Shown here: positions 9,116 to 17,419 of the stretch, in pieces
How the letters are laid out: each line of letters starts with the position of its first letter
Position numbering within the stretch: position 1 is the first letter of the stretch
NCBI RefSeq assembly: GCF_026163695.1
Contig: NZ_JAOTID010000001.1
Coordinates: 682,001 to 746,000, forward strand
Reading direction: 5' to 3'
DNA: 64,000 nt
DNA from: Shumkonia mesophila
GTDB lineage: Bacteria; Pseudomonadota; Alphaproteobacteria; Rhodospirillales; Shumkoniaceae
Notes under the pieces: model-generated
The model's database searches: none
Told to the model about the DNA's origin: nothing
Seen by the model: only the letters and a program-made list of their open reading frames with translations
Position numbers and translations under genes: made by a program

Positions 9116-10933
9116 CTTGGCCTGGCCGCGCAGGCGTCGGATCAGGGCGTCGACCAGCAGCTTGAATTGGCGGTCGGAGGATTCCAGGGCGGCCAGGTGT
9201 TTTTGCAGATCGTCCTGGGAGATGACCGCCAGCGAGGTGCCGGGCCGGGTACGGGCCGAGGCGGCGCGCGGCAGGTCGTCGATCAGCGACATCTCGCCGA
9301 TCACCTCGCCGCGGCCCAGGGTGGCGATCACCTCTTCGCGGCCGCCGCGCGCCCGGTAGATCTCCACCTGGCCTTCCGAAATCAGATAGGCCGCGTGGCC
9401 TTCATCGCCTTCCTCGAACAGGATCTGGCCGGCCTCCAGGTCGCTGGACGCCGCCACGTCCGGGACGGCCCGCGCCGCACCGCGTCCTTCCGCCGCCGGC
9501 CCGACGCCCAACATGCGGTCGAGCGACGAGGACAGCGCGCCGCGGACCTCCGACGGCAGCGTTTCCATGGCCAGGCGGGCGCGCAGCGCATGGATGACGG
9601 CGGCCAGCGCTTCGGGCGGCGTGCCTTCCGGCATCAGGTGGCGGACCGATTTCAGCTGGCCGATCAGCTGGGCCAGCGAGCGGCGGACGACGGCGACGTT
9701 CTTCTGGCCGGTCGGCGTCGGCATCAGGTCGAGCAGATAGCCCAGGCGCACCGCCCGATTGGGGAACAGGTCCAGCAGGTGCTCGATGGCCTCGCCCATG
9801 GAGAGCTCCTCGTGGCGGCCGAGCGCCATCTTGGAGCGCAGCGTCAGGGCCTCGGCTGTGGCGCTGCCGCCCAGCGTGCCGGCCGGATCGAGAAGGGTCG
9901 GCACCAGCGCCGTGAAGGCTTGGCGCTCGGCCTCGCCGCCTTCCTGGGTCAGCGGCTTGACGCTGCCAAGGACGCGCGCCACGCGGTCCAGCAGAATGCG
10001 CTGGGTGACCGGCAGCGCCGCCTGCCCCATGCGGGCGTGCAGCCGGTGCGCCGCCTCGCTGGCGAATTTAGGCAGCCGGCCGGAGCCGGTGGCGAGCGCG
10101 GTCAGGTGGCCGCAGGCCTCGGTTCCCTCGCGCAGGCCGCCCATCACCTCGGAAATCGCCGACGGGCCGTCGAGAAGCTCGGCGATCAGCTGGTCGATCA
10201 GCGCCAGGGCGTCGGCGTTGCCGCCACCCTCCAGGAGATCGAGCAGCTTGACGAGCCGGCCCCGCCAGTCGCCGCCTTCTCCCAGGATGGCGGCCATACA
10301 GGCCAGCACGGCGAAGGTCGGCACCTCGTCCAGCGCCCCGATGGGCAGGGCGGCCAAGCCCCGCTTGGCCACGGCGAGCCTTAGCTTCTCGCCCGCGCCG
10401 GAGTCATCGCGGGCTTGTTTGCGAAGCTGTTCGTGCAGCTCGAACAGGATTTCCGCTCGGTCGGCGGCCGATTTTGCCGTCGCCCCGGCCTGCGCCTTGG
10501 CCAGCAGATGAACGGCGTTGAGGAAAAAGCCCTCCCGCCGCTCCACCGCCGCCAGGTCGCCGGGCGACACCAGGAACTCGGCGGCCGTGATGCCGCGCTC
10601 GTCGAGATAGGCTCGCCCCAGCCGGCCGATTGCCAGGCGCGCCGCGTGACGCAGGCAGTCTTCGGGCGTTTCGCAGCAGGGCGCCGCGGCGATGGCATAA
10701 GGCTTGATGATCTTGGCCGAAACCGGGGCGGCTGCCTCGAAGATGACCTTTTCGGTGACCCAGCCGTCGCGCCTGGCGGTGATCCGCACCATGGGGTGTC
10801 GGCCGCCGGCCAGCAGCTTGTCGGCCAAGCCGCGGGCTTCCGTCTCGGCGCGGAAGATCTCGGCGATGATCCAGCGCGTGCCGTCCCCGGTCAGGACCTC
10901 ATACGTCGTGCCCTTGAATCCCGGCAGGGCCAT
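9104..10933 (-). CDS. Protein of unknown function with C-terminal cyclic-nucleotide-binding domain
   Basis: 609 aa, no signal peptide or membrane segment seen. The C-terminal domain, about residues 488-590, is a cNMP-binding fold. Its phosphate-binding cassette reads GEVIGEMSLIDDLPRAASA, keeping the Glu and Arg that contact the nucleotide, so binding of cAMP or cGMP is plausible. The long N-terminal region (about residues 1-480) is helical and Ala/Leu-rich with an odd cysteine pair (PCCETPEDC near residue 87); I do not recognise it. There is no HTH, cyclase, kinase or transporter domain, so it is not a CRP-type factor. GAGGGAAATCCG precedes the ATG. It is monocistronic between converging korB and the kinase pair. 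Confidence 0.75.
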   Translation of the reverse strand: MALPGFKGTTYEVLTGDGTRWIIAEIFRAETEARGLADKLLAGGRHPMVRITARRDGWVTEKVIFEAAAPVSAKIIKPYAIAAAPCCETPEDCLRHAARLAIGRLGRAYLDERGITAAEFLVSPGDLAAVERREGFFLNAVHLLAKAQAGATAKSAADRAEILFELHEQLRKQARDDSGAGEKLRLAVAKRGLAALPIGALDEVPTFAVLACMAAILGEGGDWRGRLVKLLDLLEGGGNADALALIDQLIAELLDGPSAISEVMGGLREGTEACGHLTALATGSGRLPKFASEAAHRLHARMGQAALPVTQRILLDRVARVLGSVKPLTQEGGEAERQAFTALVPTLLDPAGTLGGSATAEALTLRSKMALGRHEELSMGEAIEHLLDLFPNRAVRLGYLLDLMPTPTGQKNVAVVRRSLAQLIGQLKSVRHLMPEGTPPEALAAVIHALRARLAMETLPSEVRGALSSSLDRMLGVGPAAEGRGAARAVPDVAASSDLEAGQILFEEGDEGHAAYLISEGQVEIYRARGGREEVIATLGRGEVIGEMSLIDDLPRAASARTRPGTSLAVISQDDLQKHLAALESSDRQFKLLVDALIRRLRGQAKGPV

Positions 10934-11120
10934 CGGATTTCCCTCAAGAGTCTTGACGTTTTAAGTCGCTTGTTGAGCCGTCGCGACTTTGCGCCACTAT
11001 GCGAAATTCGGTGCCGCCGGTCCAGCGCCGACTCGACGCCCTTTTGCGAGCGCGGGACGGGCGTCCTCGTTTCGGATCGGCAACAACCGGGGAAAGGCGG
11101 GCAAGCCGCCCCGATGCGGG

Positions 11121-12617
11121 TCAGTGGACGCCGTGGCCGGCGATCAGCGGCAGATCGATCATGAAGATGGAGCCGACGCCGACCTCGCTTTTCACGTCGA
11201 TGGCGCCGCCCAGCTTCTTGACGGTGCCGAAGACCACCGACAGGCCGAGGCCGGTCCCCTTGCCGAGCGGCTTGGTGGTGAAGAACGGCTCGAAGATCCT
11301 CTCCAGCGTCGCCGCGTCCATGCCCGATCCGTTGTCGGCCACCGCGATCCGCGCATAGGAGCCCGGCGGCAGGTCGCCACGGCCCTTCGTCGTGGCCGGA
11401 TCGATCTCGATTTTCTCCAGCGTCACGTCGACGGCTCCGGCGGCCGGGGCGATCGCCTGGGCCGCGTTGACGATCAGATTGATGAGGATGGTGTCGATCT
11501 GCACCGGGGCCGCGCTGATAGGGCCGATGCCGCGCTCCAGGCGGTCGCGGATGGTGACGGAGGCGGGAATGGTCGCCCGCGCGATGACAAGCGCCGCGCG
11601 CATCACGTCGTGGAGGTCGAGCGGCTGGGCCGTGTAGGCGTCCTGGCGGCTGAACGCCAGGACCTGGGCGACCAACTGGCGGATTCGCAGCCCCGATTCC
11701 AAGACGGTCGTCAGCTGCCGGCGTCCGAGGTCTCGTTCCGGCAGCGATTCCCTGACGAGCTCGGTCAGGGTCAGGATCGGCACCAGCATGTTGTTGACGT
11801 CGTGGGCGATGCCGCCGGCCAGGGTGCCGATGGTCTCCAGGCGTTCCATGATCCGCTGGCGGCGCTCGCGCTCGATCTCCTCGGTGATGTCCTGGACGAT
11901 GCCGATGATCCGCCCGACCTCGCGGCCGCCCGACCGGAAGGCCTTGCCGTGGGCCCTGAGCCAGCGGATGCCGTTGTCGGTGCGGGTACGGCGGAACTCA
12001 ATCTCGCAGGGGGCGCCCTCGCTCATCAGGCGGTCGAATTCTTCGGCCACGGCCTGGCGGTCCTCGGGGAAGATCTCGCCCAAGAAATCGGCGAGCGCGG
12101 TCGAGGCCGCTTCGGATGGCACGCCGGTAATGCGCAGCGCATTGCCGTCGCGGTTGATTTTCCTGCCCATCCCGTCGAGTTCCCACGACCCCATCTCGGC
12201 GGCGTCGAGCGCGAAGCTGAGAAGCTCCCGGCTGTCGCGCAGGGCCCCCTCGACCTCGCGACGCTTGAGGGCCATCTGGATGGTGGCGTGCAACTCGCGT
12301 TCCGAGATCGGCTTGACCAGATATCCGAACGGCTTGGTGGCGCGGGCCCGTTCCAGCGTGGTGTCTTCGGAATAGGCGGTCAGATAGATGACCGGAATGC
12401 CGTCGATGCGGGCCGCCGTATCGATGCCGTCCATGTCGCCGTCGATGTGGATGTCCATGAGCACGACGTCCGGGGGCTGCCGCTCGATGGTCGAGAGGGC
12501 CTGGGCGCCGCTGGCGGCGATTCCGTCGACCGCATAGCCCAGCCGGACGAGCTGCTGCTTGAGGTGCAGCGCCACGATGCGCTCGTCTTCGACGATCATC
12601 ACCTGGGTCGACTGCAT
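11121..12617 (-). CDS. Receiver-PAS-histidine kinase (inverted hybrid kinase)
   Basis: 498 aa cytoplasmic signalling protein. Domain order: N-terminal response-regulator receiver (residues 1-120, phospho-acceptor Asp55 in VVLMDIHIDG, conserved Lys in YLVKPI), a PAS domain (about 130-260, ending IGIVQDITEE), a HisKA dimerisation domain with His in LAGGIAHDVNNMLVPI, and a HATPase_c domain (GTGLGLSVVFGTVKKLGG). Having the receiver first means its kinase activity is probably tuned by phosphotransfer from another kinase. The obvious candidate is the HisKA_2 kinase encoded 13 bases upstream in the same operon. No DNA-binding output gene is adjacent. Confidence 0.88.
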   Translation of the reverse strand: MQSTQVMIVEDERIVALHLKQQLVRLGYAVDGIAASGAQALSTIERQPPDVVLMDIHIDGDMDGIDTAARIDGIPVIYLTAYSEDTTLERARATKPFGYLVKPISERELHATIQMALKRREVEGALRDSRELLSFALDAAEMGSWELDGMGRKINRDGNALRITGVPSEAASTALADFLGEIFPEDRQAVAEEFDRLMSEGAPCEIEFRRTRTDNGIRWLRAHGKAFRSGGREVGRIIGIVQDITEEIERERRQRIMERLETIGTLAGGIAHDVNNMLVPILTLTELVRESLPERDLGRRQLTTVLESGLRIRQLVAQVLAFSRQDAYTAQPLDLHDVMRAALVIARATIPASVTIRDRLERGIGPISAAPVQIDTILINLIVNAAQAIAPAAGAVDVTLEKIEIDPATTKGRGDLPPGSYARIAVADNGSGMDAATLERIFEPFFTTKPLGKGTGLGLSVVFGTVKKLGGAIDVKSEVGVGSIFMIDLPLIAGHGVH

Positions 12618-12630
12618 CTGGCGGTCCTCC

Positions 12631-13677
12631 TCATGTTTCCATCGGGAAACGAATTTCGAACCGCGTCGGGTCGCGGCGCTGGATCGTCAGCTTGCCGCCA
12701 ATCTGGTCGGCAAGGAGGGTCACAAGTTGAAGGCCGAGCGTCGCCGAGTTGTCTATATCGAGGCCGTCCGGCAGGCCGACGCCGTCGTCGCTGACCGAAA
12801 GGACGGCCCCGCCGCCCTCGCCGTTCGCCAGCCGGATGTCGATTTTGCCGCCGCGGCCTTGCGGGAAACCGTGCTTCAGCGTGTTGGATATCAGTTCGTT
12901 GACGATGAGCCCGCACGGAACCGCCGCATTGATGGGAAGACGGGCGTCGTCGGCATCGACGGAAACCGTGAAGCGGCTCGAATCGATTCCGTAGGAGCCG
13001 ATCAGGGTTGGCACCAGGGAATCCAGGAAGGTGGCGAAGTCGACCTTGGCGAAGTCGTTCGACTGGTACAGCGTCCGATGGATGAGGGCCATGGAGAGCA
13101 CGCGGTTCTGGCTTTCGCGCAACATGCCCAGGGCGACTTCGTCGCGGACGCCGGCGGTTTGCAGGCTGAGCAGGCTGTGAATGATCTGAAGGTTGTTCTT
13201 GACCCGGTGATGGATCTCGCCCAGCAAAAGGTCCTTTTCTTTGAGCGAGTCGCGAATGCGCTCCTCCTCGCGCTTGCGGTCCGAAATGTCGATGACGGCC
13301 GCCAGCACCACCATTCCCTCCTCGGTCTCGATGGGATTGAGGCCGATCTCGACCGGAAACGTGCTGCCGTCCTTGCGCAGGCCGAACAGATCGCGGCCGG
13401 CGCCCATCGGCCGCGACCCGGGCTCCCGGAAGAAGCCGGCCCGCATCGCCGAATGCCCTCCCCGCAATGGCTGTGGAACCAGCACCTCCACTTGCTGTCC
13501 CAACAATTCGGATCTGTCGTAGCCGAACAGGCGTTCGGCCTGGGCATTGACCATGTCGATGCGGCCGGCCTCGTTGGTCATCAGGATGGCGTACGGGGCA
13601 TACTCGACGACCCGCCGGAAGCGCTCCTCGCTCTTGCGCAGCGCCTGTTCGATTTTTGCCAGAAGCTCACTTTCCAT
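12631..13677 (-). CDS. PAS-domain HisKA_2 sensor histidine kinase
   Basis: 348 aa, soluble. An N-terminal PAS/PAC module (about residues 15-140; FGYDRSELLGQQVEVLVP, then DGSTFPVEIGLNPIE) senses an unknown cue. The phospho-acceptor motif EIHHRVKNNLQIIHSLLSLQ belongs to the HisKA_2 class, and an HATPase domain follows (NELISNTLKHGF, SVSDDGVGLPDG). It is first in a two-gene operon and a likely phosphodonor for the receiver domain of the next protein. A GGAG ribosome-binding site is six bases before the ATG. Confidence 0.88.
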   Translation of the reverse strand: MESELLAKIEQALRKSEERFRRVVEYAPYAILMTNEAGRIDMVNAQAERLFGYDRSELLGQQVEVLVPQPLRGGHSAMRAGFFREPGSRPMGAGRDLFGLRKDGSTFPVEIGLNPIETEEGMVVLAAVIDISDRKREEERIRDSLKEKDLLLGEIHHRVKNNLQIIHSLLSLQTAGVRDEVALGMLRESQNRVLSMALIHRTLYQSNDFAKVDFATFLDSLVPTLIGSYGIDSSRFTVSVDADDARLPINAAVPCGLIVNELISNTLKHGFPQGRGGKIDIRLANGEGGGAVLSVSDDGVGLPDGLDIDNSATLGLQLVTLLADQIGGKLTIQRRDPTRFEIRFPMET

Positions 13678-13896
13678 CGCCTGCTCCGCCCCTCGATGCT
13701 CCGAGTGTCGAATGGCATCAGCCCGCCGCAGACCCGGCCCAATAGCTTATCATATTACTACATTATTCAAGCCGGCTCGACATTAGGCAAGAATGCAAGC
13801 GTTCCGCCGGTTCCAATGGGATGACGGATTCCGGAGCCTGGGGCTTGGCGGTCAACATCCTACAAAAGAACTCGGATGATAGCTCGGCAGGCGGCG

Positions 13897-13928
13897 CAAA
13901 AAAAAGCGCCGCCACGATCGGCGGCGCC
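13897..13928 (-). terminator. Rho-independent terminator of the peroxiredoxin gene
   Basis: The perfect 8-bp stem 13906-13913 / 13920-13927 (GCGCCGCC and GGCGGCGC, 6-base loop) is followed on the minus strand by eight consecutive T residues (13898-13905). It lies 20 bases after the peroxiredoxin stop codon. Textbook geometry. Confidence 0.9.
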
Positions 13929-13947
13929 ATTTCCCCGTCAAAGGGGG

Positions 13948-14580
13948 TTATCGCGGTTGCGGAACCAGCCGCAGATAGGGCTTCAACTCGCGCCAGCCGC
14001 CGGGGAACTTTTTCTTGGCGTCCTCGTTCGACACCGAGGGCACGATGATGACGTCTTCGCCCTGCGCCCAATTGGCCGGGGTCGCCACGCTGTGCTTGGC
14101 GGTGAGCTGCAGCGAATCGATGACCCGCAGCAGTTCCGCGAAATTGCGCCCCGTGCTGGCCGGGTAGGTCAGCGTCAGCTTGACCTTCTTGTCCGGGCCG
14201 ATGACGAACACCGAGCGCACCGTCAGGGTGTCGTTGGCGTTCGGATGGATCATGTCGTAAAGGTCCGACACATGGCGGTCGCTGTCGGCGATCACCGGAA
14301 AGTTGAGCGCGTTGCCCTGCGTTTCCTTGATGTCGGCGGCCCAACGCTCGTGGGATTCGACGGGATCGACGCTAAGCCCGACGACCTTGACGTTGCGCTT
14401 GTCGAATTCCTTCTTGAGGCCAGCCAGCGAGCCCAGCTCGGTAGTGCAGACGGGCGTGAAATCCTTGGGATGGGAGAACAGCACCGCCCAGCTGTCGCCG
14501 ATCCAGTCGTGAAACTTGATGGTGCCCTCGGTCGTGACGGCCGTGAAGTCGGGCGCGATGTCGCCCAATCGAATGGCCAT
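13948..14580 (-). CDS. 1-Cys peroxiredoxin (Prx6 family)
   Basis: 210 aa thiol peroxidase that reduces hydrogen peroxide and organic hydroperoxides. The peroxidatic cysteine is Cys45 in HPKDFTPVCTTELG. No other cysteine exists in the protein, so it must be a 1-Cys enzyme resolved by an external thiol. The Prx6-type C-terminal domain (WAQGEDVIIVPSV, FPGGWRELKPYLR) is present. An upstream in-frame ATG exists, but MAIRLGDIAPDF at 14580 is preferred: it has GGAGGAA eight bases upstream and matches family starts. Followed by a strong terminator and preceded by an AT-rich promoter island. Confidence 0.95.
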   Translation of the reverse strand: MAIRLGDIAPDFTAVTTEGTIKFHDWIGDSWAVLFSHPKDFTPVCTTELGSLAGLKKEFDKRNVKVVGLSVDPVESHERWAADIKETQGNALNFPVIADSDRHVSDLYDMIHPNANDTLTVRSVFVIGPDKKVKLTLTYPASTGRNFAELLRVIDSLQLTAKHSVATPANWAQGEDVIIVPSVSNEDAKKKFPGGWRELKPYLRLVPQPR

Positions 14581-14659
14581 GGGTAATTCCTCCTCGGTCT
14601 TGGGTGTCGCCATGACTGCCCCGGGCGCCACATCTGGGAATTGGCCGAGGGGATGTCGA

Positions 14660-14730
14660 GAGGGAAAGGCCAAAAACATCAAAAATTTTTGTACGATAGT
14701 TTTATTTAACATTATTTATTGTATAAATGT
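14660..14730 (-). promoter_or_regulatory. AT-rich promoter region of the peroxiredoxin gene
   Basis: About 70 bases with runs such as AAAAATTTTT and TTTATTTAACATTATTTATT stand out sharply from the GC-rich surroundings, 80-150 bases upstream of the peroxiredoxin ATG. This is where its promoter and any peroxide- or iron-responsive operator should lie. I could not identify a confident OxyR, Fur or Irr site, so only the composition is claimed. Confidence 0.4.
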
Positions 14731-14840
14731 GGGGTGGGCCGGCAACGGCGACGACCCGAGCGGGTAGACGCCACGGCGGCGAGGGGGCATGATGCGCCGC
14801 CTCGTTCTTTGCTTTTCCTCGATTTGGCCGCCGGGACCCG

Positions 14841-15272
14841 ATGCGCGATTCGCCCCCTCCCCCATGGTACTACCGCCAGTCCGGCGTCATCCCCTACCGG
14901 TACGGCGCCGATGGGCCCGAGGTGTTGCTGATCACCTCGCGCACCCGCAAGCGCTGGATTCTTCCCAAGGGGGTCGTCGAGCCGGGGCTGGACGCCGTCG
15001 CCTCGGCCGCCAACGAGGCCTTCGAGGAAGCGGGCGTCAAGGGCCGGCTGGCGGAGCCGAGCGTGGGCTCGTTCGCCTACGCGAAATGGGAAGGGATCTG
15101 CACCGTCGAGGTGTTCGCCATGACGGTCGAGGAGGTACTGGACGATTGGCCCGAGCGGGCCGAACGCACCCGCCGCTGGCTGCCGCTGGCCGAGGCCGCC
15201 GGCCTGGCCGACGACCCGGGAGCCAGCGACCTGATCCGCCGGCTGGGCGAGACATTGGCCGCCGGTGCCTAG
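14841..15272 (+). CDS. Nudix hydrolase
   Basis: 143 aa. Nudix enzymes hydrolyse nucleoside diphosphates linked to another moiety; this one resembles the alphaproteobacterial group related to diphosphoinositol-polyphosphate phosphohydrolases (SRTRKRWILPKGVVEPG). The Nudix box is GVVEPGLDAVASAANEAFEEAGV-like at about residues 44-66. The metal-binding EAFEEAG is intact, but the usual Arg before it is Asn, and the first Glu position is Leu, as in its subgroup. It converges on the DUF1194 gene and overlaps its stop by four bases. Substrate unknown. Confidence 0.85.
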   Translation: MRDSPPPPWYYRQSGVIPYRYGADGPEVLLITSRTRKRWILPKGVVEPGLDAVASAANEAFEEAGVKGRLAEPSVGSFAYAKWEGICTVEVFAMTVEEVLDDWPERAERTRRWLPLAEAAGLADDPGASDLIRRLGETLAAGA

Positions 15273-16183
15273 TTTTCGTTGAAGTTGCGGCGGCGCTGTT
15301 CGAGCGATTGCTCGCCGATGTCGCAGGGCGGCGGCTGGCGCGACGCCGCCCGCAGGAAGCCCGCCGCCGGCAGGGTCGGGGCGAAAGGCGCCGTGGCCGC
15401 GGCCCGCAGGACGCGCGGCCTTGCCGGTTCCGCCGGCGCCCGCACGACGAGAGTGCCGCCGGCCGGCGCGATGCCGGCGATCTCGGAAACCAGTTTGCGG
15501 CGGACCGCCTCGGCGAAGGAGCCGAACCCCTCGGCCACCACCATGAAGGCGCCCGGCCCGCCGATGACGCAGTAGCGGTAGTAGAGGTCGAGGTCGGGGA
15601 TCTGCCGCTGGCCGAACGGATTGGCGCGGTCGTTGATGATGGGAAGGCCGTTGACGGTGATGTGCGCCGCCACCGCGGCGTCGCGGGCCAGCGACACCAG
15701 CCGGCCCTCGTTGTTGGCGCCGTCGCCCGAAATGTCGATGACCCGGCGGGCGCCCTCGAAGCCGTTGCCGGCGAACATCGGTACCGCGAAGTCGATGGCG
15801 TGGCTGATCGAGGTATACATTCCCCGCGTGACCGGCGTCCGGCCGATCCTGTCGACCAGGCCCTGGGCGCTTTCGGCGTCGCGCACCTCGGCCCAGCCGG
15901 CGACCACCGTGCGGTGGCCGATGCCGGCCCACTCGACGTAGCTGACGGCGATGGCGCCGCGATAGCCCCCCTTGATGGCGCGGATGACGTCGGGATGGGT
16001 GAGCGCGCCGAGATAGCCTTCCCGCTGAAGAAGCGCCTCCTCGCTATCGACGCTTCCCGAGACGTCGACCGCCAGAACCAGTTCCAGGTCCACCGCCACG
16101 TCGGCCCGGACATCATCACCCGGTACCGCGACGGCCACCAGCGAGGCCGTGACGACCGAGCCCACCAACAGCATGCGACGCAC
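15269..16183 (-). CDS. DUF1194 family protein with von Willebrand factor A-like domain, exported
   Basis: 304 aa. The N-terminus (RRMLLVGSVVTASLVAVAVPGDDVRA) looks like a signal peptide, so a periplasmic location is inferred. The domain starts with VDLELVLAVDVSGSVDSEE, which has the DxSxS metal-ion-dependent adhesion site of VWA folds. RRVIDISGDGANNEGR and ITVNGLPIIND are characteristic of DUF1194. The molecular role of the family is not known. I use GTG at 16183 because AGGGA lies eight bases upstream; ATG 16174 is the alternative. Confidence 0.82.
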   Translation of the reverse strand: MRRMLLVGSVVTASLVAVAVPGDDVRADVAVDLELVLAVDVSGSVDSEEALLQREGYLGALTHPDVIRAIKGGYRGAIAVSYVEWAGIGHRTVVAGWAEVRDAESAQGLVDRIGRTPVTRGMYTSISHAIDFAVPMFAGNGFEGARRVIDISGDGANNEGRLVSLARDAAVAAHITVNGLPIINDRANPFGQRQIPDLDLYYRYCVIGGPGAFMVVAEGFGSFAEAVRRKLVSEIAGIAPAGGTLVVRAPAEPARPRVLRAAATAPFAPTLPAAGFLRAASRQPPPCDIGEQSLEQRRRNFNEN

Positions 16184-16349
16184 TGCGATATTCCCTGCAT
16201 TCGACGGAAACGCGTTTCCTTCAGATGGCCTCGCCTGAGCCTTTCGAAAAGGGGGGCTATACGGCCGGTCATCCCGGGCCGCCCTGGAATCCGTCTTTGC
16301 TGCGGCCTATGATCGCGCCGCGCCACCAAAAAAAGGAAACGTCCCTGCG

Positions 16350-17294
16350 ATGATGCGAATTGCCGTCTGCGAACCGGCCTTCGGCCGGCATCCCGTCCTC
16401 AAGGCTGAACTTCTCGCCCTGTATCCCGATGCCACCCTCAATGAAGGCGGCCGGGTGTTGGCGGGCGATGCCCTGATCGGTTTTCTCAAGGGGCATCAGG
16501 GCGCGATCGTCGGGGCCCAGGCGATGAACGATGCCGTGTTCACGGCGGTGCCGGAACTGACGGTCGTTTCGAAATGGGGCGTCGGGCTCGATACCATCGA
16601 TTTGGGCGCGATGGCCCGCCACGGCGTGCGGCTGGGCTGGACGGGCGGCGTGAACCGGCTGTCGGTGGCCGAACTGGCCCTGTCTTTCTTCATAAGCCTT
16701 CTGCGACAAGTGCCGGCGGCGAGCCGGGATGTCCGCGGCGGCCTATGGCGGCGGCGGATCGGCCGCCACCTCAGCGGCCGCACGGTCGGCATCGTCGGCT
16801 GCGGCCACATCGGCAAAGAGGTGGTCCGCCTGCTGGTCCCCTTCGGTTGCCGGGTTCTGGCCCACGACATCCGCGATTACCCCGCTTTCTACGCGGCTCA
16901 TGGGGTCGAGGCGGTTGAGCTGGAGGATCTGCTGAAAACCGCGGACGTGGTGTCCCTGCACGTGCCGCTCGACGCCACGACGCGGGGCATGATCGATGCC
17001 GGGCGGCTGGCGCTGATGCGGCCGGACGCGGTGCTGGTCAATACGGCGCGCGGCGGCATCGTCGACGAATCTGCTCTCAGGGAGGCCCTGAGCGGTGGCC
17101 GCCTGGCGGCGGCGGCGTGCGATGCCTTTGCGACGGAACCGCCAACCGATGCCGATCTGCTGGCGCTGCCCAACTTCCTGGCGACACCGCACATCGGCGG
17201 CAGCGCGGAAGAGGCCATTCTGGCCATGGGCCGCGGTGCCATTGCTGGCCTTGCGGACAACGCCGTGCCCGATCCGGCAACCGGGAATATCTGA
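16350..17294 (+). CDS. D-isomer-specific 2-hydroxyacid dehydrogenase
   Basis: 314 aa NAD(P)-dependent dehydrogenase of the phosphoglycerate dehydrogenase family. The Rossmann motif is TVGIVGCGHIGKEV (about residue 150). The catalytic triad is visible as Arg in NTARGGIVDE, Glu in DAFATEPPTD and His in ATPHIGGSAEE. It lacks an ACT domain, so it is not the long SerA. Genes for a TAXI-type TRAP transporter follow 125 bases downstream on the same strand. One possibility is that the enzyme acts on the imported carboxylate, but the substrate is not readable from sequence. An AAAAAAAGGAAA tract precedes the start. Confidence 0.88.
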   Translation: MMRIAVCEPAFGRHPVLKAELLALYPDATLNEGGRVLAGDALIGFLKGHQGAIVGAQAMNDAVFTAVPELTVVSKWGVGLDTIDLGAMARHGVRLGWTGGVNRLSVAELALSFFISLLRQVPAASRDVRGGLWRRRIGRHLSGRTVGIVGCGHIGKEVVRLLVPFGCRVLAHDIRDYPAFYAAHGVEAVELEDLLKTADVVSLHVPLDATTRGMIDAGRLALMRPDAVLVNTARGGIVDESALREALSGGRLAAAACDAFATEPPTDADLLALPNFLATPHIGGSAEEAILAMGRGAIAGLADNAVPDPATGNI

Positions 17295-17419
17295 GGAAGC
17301 GTATGGGCGGCCGTTTCCCGGCTATCGTCGCGCGGAAGCTCTGTGATAATTTCCTCCGTCGCACGGCCGTACTTGGGGAGGTGCTCCGTGCCGACTGCAA
17401 AAAGGGGAGGATCGAAGGC

